From assembly GCA_950106755.1 (NCBI GenBank), contig OX467092.1, positions 3,224,001-3,288,000 of the forward strand: a DNA stretch of 64,000 nt, in the 5' to 3' direction. The notes beneath the pieces are model-generated. The model saw only the letters and a program-made list of their open reading frames with translations. It ran no database searches and was not told the DNA's origin. A program made the position numbers and the translations under genes. Numbering within the stretch: position 1 is the first letter of the stretch; the number at the start of each line of letters is the position of its first letter. Positions 47,666 to 62,222 of the stretch are shown piece by piece. The stretch comes from Climacium dendroides. Its lineage: Eukaryota; Streptophyta; Bryopsida; Hypnales; Climaciaceae.

Positions 47666-48734
47666 TAGAAGCATGACCTATGAACACTTGTTCAAGACAA
47701 CTAGGCTATAATTACACTTTCAATTTTATTGGACATGGCATATTCAAATGATGAATTTAAATGCTCTTTAGTCAATGTATAACACAAACAAATTTCATGA
47801 TCACTTTGAATTATATTCAAAAGGGGAGTAGCAATTGAAATATAGAAGCTTTTAGTTTACAATGTTTTGCATTGAATAAGGCTTTTGATCGTTAGAAAAA
47901 AAATCTAGTTTTTTCTTCAATACTTCATTCTTAAATTTCAATTGCATCCAATGCACACTTTTACTCATGTACTCCAAACTTATCCAGTGACATGTTTCCT
48001 TTATCATTGATGAATTATCTTAAACATTGAAAATAATTTTTCATGACCCATGTTGCAGTGATCATTAGAAAATAATTTTAGATAAGGAAAAGTCCTATGA
48101 ATGCATGTGCTTTTTTTCTCTTCTTTTTTTGAAGTTCATGTAGAAATGGTAGAAAACAGCATAAATTTGAATGGTGTGGAAATGGCTATAACACCCAAAT
48201 TGTTAACTTGCTTTTAATATTTTTTATGACCTTAAGTTTGCTCTTACAAGTCTTGGTAAAACCCACCTTTAGCTACCTGATGTGAATGGGAAATCAACAA
48301 TAGGTGCAGCAGTGCTAATAAAAATTTCAAAGTCAGTCAGCTTGATTAAAAATAATGTAAAAATAAATAAAATAATGTAGAAATCACAGTTCATCCCTAC
48401 TAATGCTTAAAGTACCACATTTTGATGTCAATATGGTAAACTTTGAAGTTAGATTAAATCTTACTAAATTACTATTGTTTGTAACTATTTCTAACAAAAT
48501 ATCTTTCTGACTTTGGTGTATTCTTGTATGGTGTATAATGTGACTAGTTTGAATTTCTATAATTATAATATAAAATAATGGATGAAACTTATTCAAATTT
48601 TGGCATTTTATTTAAAATAGAACAAACCCCAAGAAGCTCAGAACAACCTTGGACATTAATGGATTAACATATTTTGCCAAGCTCAAGAGGCATCAAATCC
48701 ATCCATACCTTAAGTTCATTTGTTTTATTCTCGT

Positions 48735-48957
48735 TTGATTGTTTTTGTTATGTTGAGATCTCTAAGACTGTGTGTCCCCTAGTCATGTGGTGGTACCATT
48801 GGAAAGTTCTCTTTGAGATGGAATGCATTGGCTTTGTTTTATGACATTTGGACCTCTAGTGTGAAAGTTATTAATTTTGAGTTATTTTTTGTTTTAAAAA
48901 TTAGAAAATTACTTTTACTTTTCTTTTGGCTATGGCAACAATACAAGGGCACACTAG
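48735..48957 (+). mobile_element. Helitron-related segment in unit A2
   Basis: Counterpart of 26325-26541. It ends GGGCACACTAG at 48957, with the hairpin broken (GGCAACAATACAA). Confidence 0.4.
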
Positions 48958-50210
48958 CTTAGTTTGTTTTGGTAAGAGCATTTGTTTTGACAAGAGCATG
49001 ATTCTCAATGCAACTGTGGCATTGGGGCTAAGATTGTAAATACTTCATGGCTTAAATTTGCACAAGGTATTCTCAATTTTGGAATGGTTTTTGAATTTGA
49101 AGCAACTTCTCACAAAGTCTTTATAAGGTGTAATTATATCTGAATCGATTTTTCCTTTATTTATTTAATCTTTTTAACCCCTAAAAAATTGTTTGTCTCC
49201 TCAAGGGACAATTTAAGTCCAGGTAGGTTTCTATTGTCTCAATTTGTGATGAATGTTTTTGAAACTTTTTGAGGATGTGCTTTTTTGCAAGAGCTTCATA
49301 AATATATAGTTTTTTTTCAATTGGTGCTTGGTAGAAAGAGTTATGGCACAAAAAGCCAAAAATGGAGGTCAACAGGCAACACAAATAAATAAATAAAAAT
49401 CCAAAATATATATTTTTTTAATTGATTAAAATTTTATAGGTTTATCTACACTTGAAACTTTGATTCATTCTATTTAGACTAGTGATGAGAAATTTATGGA
49501 TGATCTTAGTTTTTCAGGCAATCTAAGCATCTTCTTGAAAAAACAACTTATAGGATTCATTTGTGAATGCAATTTTTACTATTTTCAAAAAAAATTATTA
49601 GACAAGTTTAGGTTTGCTTTCTAGAACAATCTCACCATTGGGATTATTGGATTTGAATTCCATCTTAGAGCTATTAATGATGTAGTTTTTCCTTTAATCT
49701 TTAACCTATTTCTACTTAACAATTTTTTAATGAGTGAAAATTAAGTGTTTATTTGTTGAATTTTTTTTCTTATATTCTTAATTTAACTGTTCAATATAAA
49801 AACTTAGAAAATCAAAATCAATAGTACAAAAATATTTAGTTAAAAAGATTTAAAGCCAAAAAATCTAGTTAAACAAGTTGCAAAAAAAAAATTCTTTCTT
49901 CACTTTAGATGCAAATATCTTGCAATCTATGCAATCAAATTTGATGAAATTTTTACCACATGTGTGAAGTACAATATTTAATAGCTAAATTTTTTAAAGG
50001 TACTTTTTTGGTTTTCTTAGATGAGCGCAATAGAAGTGGCAATTTTGAGTGGCTTTTTGACAGAAAAGACCCTTATTAGGGTTTTAGAGGCTAAAAATTG
50101 AGCACTTATTTCCGGACTAAGGGGTGTAGTTTTTGTTTATAAACCTCATTTTTTAAATAATAATCAAATACTTGCCAAATGGTGTGCAAACCTACTAAGG
50201 TAGGATCACC

Positions 50211-51134
50211 TTGACCCCTAAATGTATTGGACTATGTTTTCACCAAAAACACTCCAAAACTGCCATTTTTAGGACAAGTACCAAATTTTAGGAAAAAACT
50301 TTTTTTAGACACATGTAACCATAGGATCTTGAAGTAAACTTGTTTGAAAAGATGTGGGAAAAATTTCAGAAATTTCCACCACATAGATTGCAAGATTATA
50401 GCATTTGAATTTACAAAAATCCTTTTTTTGCCCTTGCAAAATATCGGGCAGTTGCACTTCACAAGGTCACATTTTTATGAAAAAATGTCCAAAATGGTGG
50501 TTATTCTTTGAATTCATTCTTCAAGGCAAGTTGGCTACATGCTTAAAATTTTTGGAATTGTACAATATGTAGGAAAAAATAGTAAGTAGAAAGAAATGGA
50601 CAATCATTCAAAACACTAAATTATTAAGAATTTATTTATGGAATTGAAGAATAAAATCCCAATGGTTGTAATGTTGTAATGTTGTAATATACAATATATA
50701 TCCTAGGATTTTATTTTTTTCAAAAAATATTGAAAATTGAATTACTCCAAAGTTTATATTAGAGTTCAGAATCCATAAGTGCCTGCAAACTAAATTTGCT
50801 CATAACTTTCATCTCATAAATCAAAATGGAATGATTTTAAGTTTTTCATGTATATATAACTTTGAAAAACCAATTTCAAACTTTTATATTTTTTAAAAGT
50901 GAATTTTCAGAATTTTTTTGAGTTGCCTGCCAAACATTGAATATGACATATCATGTAATAACTTTTTAACCATGTAGTCAAAAGTTATGAAAAATTTCAG
51001 GTCTTAAAGTTACTCCTTGAGCACATGTTGTGTGAAAATTTCAAAGAAAAATAATGATATCTCCATCCGTAGTGAGCTGCCCAAAATTGCTATAATGCCT
51101 TAAAAAACCCCACAGTTGAGCATTTAGGGGTTAA
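50211..51134. mobile_element. TTAA-bounded element (c), unit A2 copy
   Basis: Same insertion as at 27769. The left target has decayed to TTGA; the right end is CATTTAGGGGTTAA followed by ACTGAGCAAATTTC. Sharing by both A units shows the insertion predates the AB duplication. Confidence 0.65.
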
Positions 51135-51210
51135 ACTGAGCAAATTTCTATATAGAACATTATTTAGTGTCAAGAATTTCTTTTTTTAATTCCATAAAGA
51201 CAAATTGTAA

Positions 51211-52089
51211 TTAACCCCTAAAGGAATATGACAATGTTTTCACCAAAAACGTTCCAAAACTGTCATTTCAAGTACAAGCACCAAATTTTAGAAAAAAATA
51301 TTTTGGACGCATCCAACTGTAGGATCTTGTAGTACCATCCCTTGAGAGCATGTCAAAAAAATTTCAAAAATTTCCATTGTGTAGATTTCATAATATAAGT
51401 GTTTGAAGTAACTAATTAAAGCCCTTTTGGGGGCTCTGCAAATAACCAAACAACTACACTTTACAAGATCACATTTGTATGAAAAGATGTCCATAATGAT
51501 GGTACTTCTTTAGATTCATTCTTCAAGGCAAGTTGGCTACATGCTTGAAAAATTTTAGATCATTTGGAATTATACAACAAGTAGGAAAAAAATCATAAGT
51601 ACAAAGAAGTAGAAAATGATTCAAAATACAAAATTGTTAAGAATTGAAAAATGCCAATCCCAATGGTCGAAATATTTCAATAGAAAATCTACATCCTATG
51701 ATTTTATTTTCAAGAATATTGAAAATTGAGTAAAAAATAAAGGACTTCAAAGTTTATTTTAGAGTAGATAATCTATAATTGCCCACAAACCAAAACTCCT
51801 CGTAACTTTCATTTCATTGATCAAAATGGAATGATTCAAAGCTTTTCTTTTGGAAAAAATGATTTATTTATTTTCCCGGACTACCCATTTATGAAAAATG
51901 ATAACATACAAGGCCATAACTTTTGACTCATATTTCCAAATGTCATGAAATTTAGTGCATATGAAAGATATTCCTCATCCCTACCTTCTATTAAAATTTT
52001 AGCTTAAAATATACAAATCTCTCGTCACACGTACTTGTCCAAAATTGCTATGTTGCCAAAAAAATACATATTGGTCCTTTAGGGGTTAA
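51211..52089. mobile_element. TTAA-bounded element (d), unit A2 copy
   Basis: TTAACCCCTAAAGG to CCTTTAGGGGTTAA, both edges intact; counterpart of 28780-29668. Confidence 0.55.
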
Positions 52090-52206
52090 AGTTGAGTAAA
52101 ATCCACCAACAATATTTGATTATAATACACAAAATTTATATGAGGCCAAAGTTGAATTGATAGGTTTTCTAAAATTGTCCATTATTTTCAATGTTCACAC
52201 CTTGAA

Positions 52207-52442
52207 GTGAGTGCAACAAACATCTATTTTTTCTCTGATTTTTTGCAGGCTTGCTTTTGGGCACATGCTCAGATTTGGATGACTATTCTACCTTCTAACA
52301 AAGGTACAATAGATCTTTTGATAATTGTAGAACTAGTAGATGTGTTTGGGGTACCTTATAAAGCCCTACCCCAAAGTATATACACGGGGGTATGAATTTA
52401 AGGTTGCACATGACTTCAAATGGATCATGGGGTTATTGGGTG
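52207..52442 (+). other. Conserved repeat-borne ORF, unit A2
   Basis: Frame SATNIYFFSDFLQACFWAHA with the core GTIDLLIIVELVDVFGVPYK, then a stop after 62 codons. Counterpart of 29784; not recognised. Confidence 0.25.
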
Positions 52443-52447
52443 TGATT

Positions 52448-53240
52448 GCTCTAAGAGGGAGTGAGGAAGGAGACCAACCCCTCTTATAATACTCTCTATA
52501 GTGTTCGGTAGACCCTCCATCCTAGGTCAAAGGAGAACTCCAAAAATACTTGAGTTGTAGAAGACTAACCAATTCCAACCAAAATCACAATATTACACCA
52601 CCATTTGGGCCCTTGAAATTTCAAATAGCATAACATTGCGATCCCAGATCTAAATCCCCCATGTGAGCCTATTTTGGATATCTATGTGACGAGTAGATAC
52701 TGATGGACTGCTCACTTGTCTCCTTTGGACAAGTTCTTGCAAAGTTATGGCCCTTCAAAGATTCGGGTTCATTGGGGGAGGCGTCACACCTTCACCACAA
52801 CCCTTCTCTTGGCCATAACGTTTGACTCATAGCTTAGAACCTCATATTTCTTGTCATTCTAACATCCTTGTATTCTTAGTTTTTCAATGATATGCTATAT
52901 GAAAAAATTTCCATAAAGGATTCATTGGAAACCTCTCACTCCTAGCCCTTAAGTGTTTTGGTGTCACCGGGACACCACCAACTTTGAACAACCATAACTT
53001 TTAGCTACAAAGTCCAAATCACACATTCTTTAGATGGTTGAATGCGTATTCTCAAGGTATTTCCAAGAATGTAAGATACACTATGATACCTTTCAAAATT
53101 CAGGGTGATATTGTGCTATGTTTGCTCAAAAGACATTCATTTTCTCCCTTCTTAGGCTCTGCAAAGTTGGCAAGTCACCCCAAAGATCCTTCTTGCTCAC
53201 TCAGGCACTTTCAGCACCCCCAAAAGATAGGGGTGTGACA
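52448..53240 (-). mobile_element. LTR-like segment, unit A2, truncated
   Basis: Matches 30985-31780 of A1 and keeps the TGTCACACCCCTATCTTTTG end (minus strand). The other end is missing together with the neighbouring 0.8 kb. Confidence 0.35.
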
Positions 53241-54855
53241 TACTATAAATTTATGAACAAATTTTTTCGTAGTAAAGTAAAAAGTTAAAAAATTGCCTTT
53301 CTAAAATTGAGACCTAAAAAAGAATTTACCTATTTTTTTTACAAAAATTAGCTCTTGAAAAAATATTTTATTAATACTTATATTTTTTAAATAATAAAAC
53401 TAAAAAAATTGCCCATTTATTTACTACCTTAAAGGAACTTTTATTCTATCAATTATATTGAAGGCAAAGCATATTGATCTTTCTGCTAATATTAAAGCAA
53501 AACACTTTGTGTTCATATGTAAGAGGGAGATTTTTCTACTTTTGGAAAATGTCATAGCTTATATGCATGATTCTAATAGATGATTCCAAATTCTAATTTT
53601 TTGAAGGCATAATTAAAGTGCTTTAAATATAGTCCAATTTGAAGGTCATGATTTTTTAAAATTAAATCTGATATAAACTAATTTTACTTATGTGTTTTTG
53701 CCTTCTATAAATTTATAGAAGACAAAAAAGAAATACACTTTGTTGGAATAAAAAACATGCTTGCATAGAAAAATATTTGCCTTCAATGCTAATAACAACT
53801 TTCCAACTCATTTAATTGAAATTTAAAAATGAAATCTAACTCCCTACATCAAAGCTTAGGAACGCATTTAGGTATTGAACTCACTTGCTTGGCTATAGAA
53901 TAAAACACAAAATAAAGATAGAAAAATGATCAAAGCATGATTTTAATTGAATCGAGAATTGAAGTAAGATCCCAAAAGAGATTGAACTACAATTAATCTA
54001 GTAGAGAAAAGAAGATCAATTTCCTTCTCTAATTCTTGAGAGTTCAAATGTTTGTATGTTTAATAAAAATAAAATAAAAAATTAACACTCCAACAAAATG
54101 ATACTTAATTAGAATTTAACATATTTTTCTATACACGAAGACTTAAGCAAGACTATAATGCCATTTCCTCTAGCTAACAATAAGTCAATAAATGTCTTTA
54201 GATTGTTGCATAGATTGCGTCTAAATTTATGTATTGTATACAATGTCTATGTATTCATTTTTATTTTATTCTTATCTCAAATGATTTTGTTTGTTATTCT
54301 TGGTCAATTTTAGCTTTAACATTTTAGTATTTTATTATAGTTTTCATGTTGAAGCTTTCAATTGATGTATTACCATATGTGAAGGGTTGATTTGGCACAT
54401 GTGCAGAAATTGAATTTCCACATCATATTCTTAAGGATCCACATCACCTCAAACCATTCACAGGATGACATGTGGTACTTTTTATAAAAATGGCTTAATT
54501 TCTATCAAATCTAACCTTCAGATAGAATAGATTTTACAATTTACTTTTTATACTTTTATTTTTTAGCCTTTACATTATTCATTTTTAAATGAAGACTCTT
54601 TAGGACGGACACCCATGTGGAGTTAAGGGCCTATTGATTATTGGTGGAATAGGTGTCTCTTTTTTTTGAAACTCCCATTCCTCTAGTGATCAATAGGCTC
54701 CATCAATCCCCAACTTTACATAACCCTCCCTTAAACATTCAATCATGTGCTTTATGAAAGTGTGTAAGGTAGAAAGTCCATAAATTATCCACCTAAGAGC
54801 TAAAAATGAATTTTGGGGAGGTGAAGTTTTTTTTCAGTAAATTATCCTTGGAAGA

Positions 54856-55884
54856 TGTAGATAACTAATTAGGACTTGGTTTTGTTATTTTTAGTGATGA
54901 TTTTTGGTGTCTTTTATTATATTTTGACAAATGTTTTATAATATGAGGAGTCTAATTTGGTCATTTTGTTTTGTTATTATGTCCAATTGGAGTGGTCAAC
55001 AATTGGTTAAGTTGTATGTCAATGCCTAGTGGGATTAGGGCTAGGTGTTACCGAATTGGATATGTTGTCCCAATTGGATTGGTGAGTGTCTTTATCCAAC
55101 TTGGAATTTGCAGTTTGAATGGGGAGTCAATTTGTTAGTCTTATCCTAGTTGGTGTGTTAATGATGAGATTGTCAATGGGGATGGTTTGAAGTCTAATTC
55201 AAATTTTGGGGTTACAATGTAATTCCAATTAGGTAGTAGTTGGGGTGGTTAAGTCGTCTTTTCTCCCATTTTGGTAACCACCAAGTTCTAGTCCTATTTA
55301 AGAGGTTTCTATGTCATTTTTTTTACCCACTTGGAGAGAGTATCCAGTGCAAGTCTCAGCCAGGTGTATTGCGTATTCGTTTTGTTTGTTTGTGTGTGCT
55401 CAAGGTTGGGGGGTATGTGAGATCCAATGATGGATTTTGTATGTCAAGTCAGTGAAAATTGGGTTGTGCCCTCATCGCGAAGTTTGTGTGTGAAGGAAAG
55501 AAATTTGTGAAATCCTAGTAGGAGTTGGAAGCTACGACAAAGTATTAGGTTGTTGAGCAAAATTCAAATGTAACGGTGATGTATTCATCAAATTGGTTAA
55601 TGTGAGATAAATTTAACTAAATGGATTATTATTGTGTGGAGTATGATGTGATTCAAATTGGAATATGTAGAACCTTATTCGGTTTCAATGAAGGATATGT
55701 TTGAGTGCATTTGTGCCTAATTGGAAGTATGTAGTATCATTGTAGTGATGTTTTTGGCTACGGAATTCCAAATTGGGTTTTTGAAACTATTAGCATAGAA
55801 AAATCCTACTTGATTGTCTCCCTTGGAACGAACTTATTATACTAATAGGATAGTTTCCAAATAGGTCATTATCCTCCTTTAATA
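54856..55884. mobile_element. 1.03 kb insertion, unit A2 copy
   Basis: Same insertion as 33170-34202, flanked by GAAGA on both sides (54851-54855 and 55885-55889). Confidence 0.55.
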
Positions 55885-56130
55885 GAAGACAAGTGGAATT
55901 GACATCTAATGTAAGTCGTTTTATATTTTATTGGAGCTTTATGGAATTAGTTATAGAATTTTAAAGTTGAAATGGCATAGGGCTCTAAAATTGCCCACCT
56001 TCTAAAATGTACACTAATTGTACATTTCTAAAGGTTACAAAAAGCAACATGTTCAAATAGTATTTCTTTCAAATAGGTGGGCAATTTAAGGACCTCCTAC
56101 CCTTACTGGTTGTGGATTTTATAATTCACA

Positions 56131-57655
56131 TGTTAACCCATTAAGCCCTAAATTGTATTTTTTTGGCAACAAAGCAATTAAGGCACTTCATTATGAATAG
56201 AATTTTCATTTTTTTTTAAAAATTTCACACAACTTGTACTTGAGGAGTATCTCTAAGGCCCAACAATTTTCATAACTTTTGACTACATGGTTAAAAATTT
56301 ATCATATAATATGTAGTTTCTAGTGATTGGTGGGTAGTCCAAGTAGCAAAAAAACTTCTTAAAAAATCACTTTAAAAAAAATAGTTTGGAATTTTTTCTC
56401 TAGATTTATCTATACATGAAAAACTTTTAACGATTCCATTTTGATTAATGAGATGAAAGTTATGAGGAGTTCTAGTTTGCATAGTTTGCAAGCAATTTGT
56501 AGGGAGTTTGTGGGTAGTTATGGAATCTCTACTCTAAGATAAACTTTGAAGTCCTCTTTTTAATTCAATTTTTAATATTTTGGAAAAAAAATAAAAATAA
56601 GGTTTAGATTGTTTAGTACAACATTACAACCATTGAGATTGGCATTTTTCAATTCCATCAATAAATTGTTCTCAATTCAATGTTTTGAATCAATGTCTAC
56701 ATCCTTCAGCTTCCCATTTTTTTCCTATATGTTGTACAGTTCCAAATGATTTGAAAATTTTCAAGCTTGTAGCCCACTTGCCTTGAAGAATGAATCCAAA
56801 TAAGCACCACCATTTTGGACATTTTTCATACAAATGTGACATTATGAGGTGCAACTACCCAGTTTTTTGCAAAGCCAAAGAAAAGAATTTTTGTCACTTC
56901 AAAAGCTAATGTCTTGCAATCCACATGGTGAAGATTTCTGAAATGTTTTCTACATTTTCTCAAACCAACATATTACAACATCCTATGGTTATATGTGTCC
57001 AATTTAGTAAAAATCCTTCAAGGGGTAATCCCTAATTGCCTGAGGCACCAAAATCTAGTGTTTGCAAAACTTTGAAGTTAAATAAAACCTAACCAAGTTG
57101 CTATTTTTAGTAGTTTATATTTTTGGAAAGTTCTTTTTGAAGTCTAATTTTAGCATCAAAAATCCGATCTTGAAAATAAATGATAGTGATTTTTCTATTC
57201 ACAATTTTGTGCAAGGGTACCCATTGCAATCTTGACTTCCCATAGTGTTGAGAGCTCTTGGAAATGAGCCTCAAATACACTAGATCTTCAATTGGAGAAA
57301 AAATCACTTTCAAAATTCATTCAAAAAAGATGAATTTAAGTAGCCATAAATTGATTGGGGATATACATGTTAGGCCCTCTAACCTCATATGTTTTTGGTC
57401 ATCAACTTTTTAGGTTTGACATGCAAAAAGAGAGTTGAAAGATTTATATAGTTTTAACACCCTTATGGTGAAACATTATAATTTTTCACTCCATAAGTGA
57501 TATTGTTGTGTATAATTTTCCTAACATGTCTAGTTTGAATTTGTACGGTTACAAATCCAAAAAAATTGATGCGACTTATCAAAATGTTGACATTTTGTTC
57601 AATTTAGAGCAAATTCCAAGAAGTTCAAAACAGGCCTTACGCATTTAGGGGTTAA
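56131..57655. mobile_element. TTAA elements (f) and (e), unit A2 copies
   Basis: Counterparts of 34459-36036. Element f begins near TTAACCCATTAAGCCCTAAA, its right part is shortened near 57000, and element e ends GCATTTAGGGGTTAA at 57655. The shared inner edge reads GGGGTAATCCC, decayed. Confidence 0.4.
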
Positions 57656-58132
57656 GATGCGAGTTAATGCATCTTTGGTCCTCTAATCGGTGCACAGGTC
57701 CACTGTATTACAGCAATTGAAGTTGCTTGCTCATCAGTCATTTCAATTCTAGCACTTAATTAACATTGGAACTTGGATGCGTTAGCTTTTACATTTAACA
57801 TTTTAACTTTTACATTAATTTTACATAAACATTACATCAATCAACTTTTATTTTCTAGCTTTTAAATCACTTTTACATTTATTAATGTTGTATCAGTACT
57901 TTCACATTTTATTTTCTTTGACTCCCATCTATAAATTAGAAGTCACTTCATGCCATTTTGGTTATTGTGTCAAAATGCTAATGCTATCATTGTATTAAAT
58001 TGTTATCATACTGGTTTTCATCTTTATATCATTTTATCCAATTATTGAAGTATTGAGCTATTTTGAGAACTTATAGCTAGTCCATTGGTTCTTTTCATCC
58101 TTTTCAAAACACCATCCGTTTGTAGCAAAATC

Positions 58133-58510
58133 ATGAAATACACGGAAGAGATGGATGTTGAAAATGCCTCGTTGTCGCATTGTCTTACACATCCATCATT
58201 CATTAACCATGAATTATCAAAAGGAGGTGACGAAATGGAAATTGGTGCCCATATCCTTTTGGATATGAAGAATGGCATAACCCATTCTACAACAAAAAGG
58301 ACGTCAAGAAAGAAAAGGATTTCAAGAAGACCAACATCAAACCACATCATTCAAATATTCGAATGTCGAGCGTGTCATCAAACTTTCACCTCCCAAAAAT
58401 CAATTGGGAAACATACAAAAGGGTGTAAATTAACGCAATCTCAAATTTGCCAACAAGATTTCACCAATCATTCAAGTTATCTAAAAATTAATTTGAAATG
58501 TGTATATTAG
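58133..58510 (+). CDS. C2HC zinc-finger protein of unit B2
   Basis: 125 residues. It has an in-frame six-codon deletion after MKYTEE (loss of TSNTKE), Ile to Val in the following MDIEN motif, and Thr to Ile after the finger (QSQIC). The finger FECRACHQTF and all four ligands are intact. An in-frame length change with the rest preserved fits either selection on a reading frame or recent homogenisation. Confidence 0.5.
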   Translation: MKYTEEMDVENASLSHCLTHPSFINHELSKGGDEMEIGAHILLDMKNGITHSTTKRTSRKKRISRRPTSNHIIQIFECRACHQTFTSQKSIGKHTKGCKLTQSQICQQDFTNHSSYLKINLKCVY

Positions 58511-59769
58511 TAGAAGCATGACCTATGAACACTTGTTCAAGGCAACTAGGCTATAATTACACTTTCAATTTAATTGGGCATGGTATATTGGAATGATAAA
58601 TTTAAATGCTCTTTAGTCAGTGTATAATAGAAACTAAATTCATGATCACTTTGAATCATATTCAAAAGATGAGTAGCAAATGAAATATAAATTTTTTTGC
58701 ATTGAATAAGGCTTTTCATTGTTAACAAAATCAAGTTTTTTCTTCAATACTTCATTCTTAAATTTCAAGTGTACCCAATGCACACTTTTACTCATGTACT
58801 CCAAACTTATCCAATGACATGTTTCCTTTGTCATTAAAGAATTATCTTAAACATTGAAAATAATTTTTCATGACCCATGCTGTAGTGATCACTAAAAAAA
58901 TAATCTTAGATACGGAAAAATTCTATGAATGCACGTGCTTTATTTTTATTTTTTATTTTTTCCCAAACTGAAAACCACATCAATGTGAATGGTGGGGAAA
59001 TGGCTACAACACCTGAATTGTTAACTTGCTTTTCATATATTTTATGACCTTAAGTTTGCTTTAGTCTTGGTGAAACCTACCTTTAGTTACTTGATGTGAA
59101 TGGAAAGTAAACAATAGGTGCAGCGGTACTAATAAAAATGTTAAAGTCGGTGCTTTATTAAAAATAATTGAAAAATATAAAATAATATAAAAATCACAAT
59201 TAATCCCTATTAATGCTTAGAGTACAACAATTTGATGTCAACATTATTAGCTTTGAAGTTAGATTAAATTTTACTAAATTATTATTTTTTATAACTATTT
59301 TAAGAGAATATCTTTTTGACTTTGGAAATGAATGTATATGTTTAATGGGAATTGTCCATGTGGTTTAAAAAAATGAAAATAAAATGTATATGATTTTTTT
59401 CTATTCAAGATATTGTGCAACGGGGCCATTATTGTCAATCTTTGTTTTCCAAGGTTAACAAGCTTCAAATACATTGGAACTTAGAGAAAAAGTAACCTCA
59501 AATTGTCATTTAAAAAAGTAATTTATTCACTCAATTATAAATCCAAAGGGGATTAATGGACTTCAAATCACTTTCACAATTTTAATACCCATATGATCAA
59601 ACACTTATTACCATTCAATCCATAAGTGATAGTGTTGTGGGTTTTTTTTTCTTGTATGATGCATAACATGACTAGTTTGAATTTCTACAATTATAATATA
59701 AAATAATGGATGGAACTAATTTGTCAAGCTCAAGAGGCATCAAATCCATCCATATGTTAAAATTTGTTT

Positions 59770-59992
59770 GTTTTGTTTTTGTTATGTTGAGATCTCTAGG
59801 ACTATGTGTCACCAAGTCATGTGCTTTGTACCACTGGAAAGCTCTCTTGAAGAAGGGATGCACTAGCTTTGTTTCATGACATTTCGACCTCTAGTGTGAA
59901 AGTTATGAATTTTGAGTTATTTTTGCTTTAAAAATTAGAAAATTACTTTTACTTTTCTTTTGGCTATGGAAACTGCACAAGGGCACACTGGC
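59770..59992 (+). mobile_element. Helitron-related segment in unit B2
   Basis: Counterpart of 41280-41502. The end is GGGCACACTGG, so CTAG is lost. Confidence 0.35.
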
Positions 59993-62222
59993 TTAGTTTG
60001 TTGGTAGGAGGATTTGTTTTGACAAGAGCATGATTCTCAATGCAATTGGGGCATTGGGGCTAAGACTATAAATACTTCATGGCTTAAATTTGTACAAGGT
60101 ATTCTCAATTTTGGAATGGTTTTTGAATTTAAACCAACTTCTCAAAAAGCTTTTATAAGTTGTATTTATGTCTCAATTGATTTTTCCTTTACAAAGTCCA
60201 CCATTATTTATTTCAACTGCAATCTATTTAAACTGTAAAGAATTGTTTGTCCCCTATGAGACAATTTGGGTCGAGGTAGGTTCTTATCAACTCAATTTGT
60301 AGTGAATGTTTTTGAAACTTTTTGAAGTTGTGTAGTTTGCCAAGAGCTTAGTGGATATATATTTATTGTTTCAATTGATATTTGGTAGAAAAGGTTACGG
60401 CAAAAAAAGCCAAAAATGGAGGTCAACAGCCAACACAAACAAATCAAAAAAAGTAAAAATAAAATAAAATTTAAAATGAATTGAAATCTTGTATTTTGTC
60501 TACATTTGAAGTTTTGATTCATTCTATTTGGACTAGTGATGAGAAAGTTATGGACAATCTTAGTTTTGGGGGCAATCTAAGCATCTTCTTGAAAAAATAA
60601 CTTACAAATTCATTTGTGAATACAATTCTTACAATTTTCCAAAAAAATTGTTAGACATGGTTAGGTTTGTTTTTTAGGACAATCGTACCATTGGGATTAT
60701 TGCATTTCAATTCCATCTTAGAGCTATTAACGATTTAGTTTTCCCTTCAATCTTTGATCTACTTCTATTTAACAAATTTTTAATGAGTGAAAATTAAGTG
60801 ATTTTTGGTTAAATGTTTTACCATAGATTCTCAACTCAACTACTCAACCTAAAAGTTTAGAAAACCAAAATCAATAGGACAAAAAAATTTAGTTAAAAAG
60901 ACTCATAGCCAAGATATCTAATCAAGCAAATTTTAAATATATCTTGCAATCTATGCAATCAAACTTGATGAAATTTTTACCACATGTTCTCAAACAAGTT
61001 AAGTACAATATTCTATAGTTAGATTTTTTTTAAGTACTTTTTTTATTTTTGTAGGTGAATGCAGCAGAAGTGGAAAATTTGTTTACTTTTTGACAGAAAA
61101 TACCCTTAGGGCATTAGGGGCTAATTGAGCACTATTTCCAGACAAAGGGGTGTGTTTTTTTGTTTATAAACCTCATTTTTGAAATAGTAATCATATACTT
61201 GTCAAATGGTGTGCAAACCTACTAAGGTAGGATCACCTTAAACTAAGCAAATTTCTATATAGAACATTATTGGGTGTCAAGAATTTTCATTTTTTAATCA
61301 CGTAGAGATAAATTGTCATTAACCTCTAAATGACTATGACTATGTTTTCACCAAAAATGCTCCCAAACTGCCATTTCTAGTACAGTCACCAAATTTTAGA
61401 AAGAAAATATTTTTGGACACATCTAACCATACGATCTTGTAGTACATTGACTTGAAAACATGTGGAAAAAATTTCACAAATTTCCATTTTGTAGATTGCA
61501 ATATATTAGTGTTTGAAGTGACAAAACCCCTTTTTTTGGCCCTATGAAAAACTGGGCAGTTACACTTCACAAGATCACATTTGTATGAAAAAATGTCCCA
61601 AATGGTGGTGCTTCTTTGGATTCATTCTTTAAGACAAGTTGGGTACAAGCTTGAAAAATTTCACATCATTAGGAATTGTACAACAAATAGGAAAAAACCA
61701 TAAGTACAAAGAAGTATAGAATGATTCAAAATACAAAATTGTTAAGAATGCCAATCCCAATGGTTGAAATGCTTTAATAATCAATCTACATCCTATAATT
61801 AAATTTTTTTCATAAAATATTGAAAATTGAGTAAAATAAAGGACTTCAAAGTTTATTTTAGAATAGATAATCCACAAGTACCTCCAAACTAAAACTCCTC
61901 ATAACTTTCATTTCATTGATCAAAATGGAATGATTCAAAGCTTTCCATGTATATATAATCCTAGAGAACAAATTTCCATTTTTTTTCAAAAAATGATTAC
62001 TTCAATAGCCTAAGCTGCCCATTTACAAAAAAAACCCATATAAGGCCATAAATTTTTACTCATATTTTCAAACGTCATGAAATTTAGTGCATATGAAAGA
62101 TATTCCTCATCCCTACCTTCTATTAAAATTTCAGCCTAAGATATACAAATCCCTCATCATATGCACTTGCCTAAAATTGCTATGTTGCTAAAACAAACAT
62201 ATTGGTGCATTAGGGATTAAAG

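Larger units (their letters stand above)
46951..57735 (+). repeat. Macro-repeat unit A, copy 2
   Basis: This 10.8 kb unit is collinear with 24430-36146 but lacks the MITE and the roughly 0.8 kb corresponding to 30185-30985. It retains elements g, c, d, f and e, the LTR-like segment and the 1.03 kb insertion. Confidence 0.85.
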
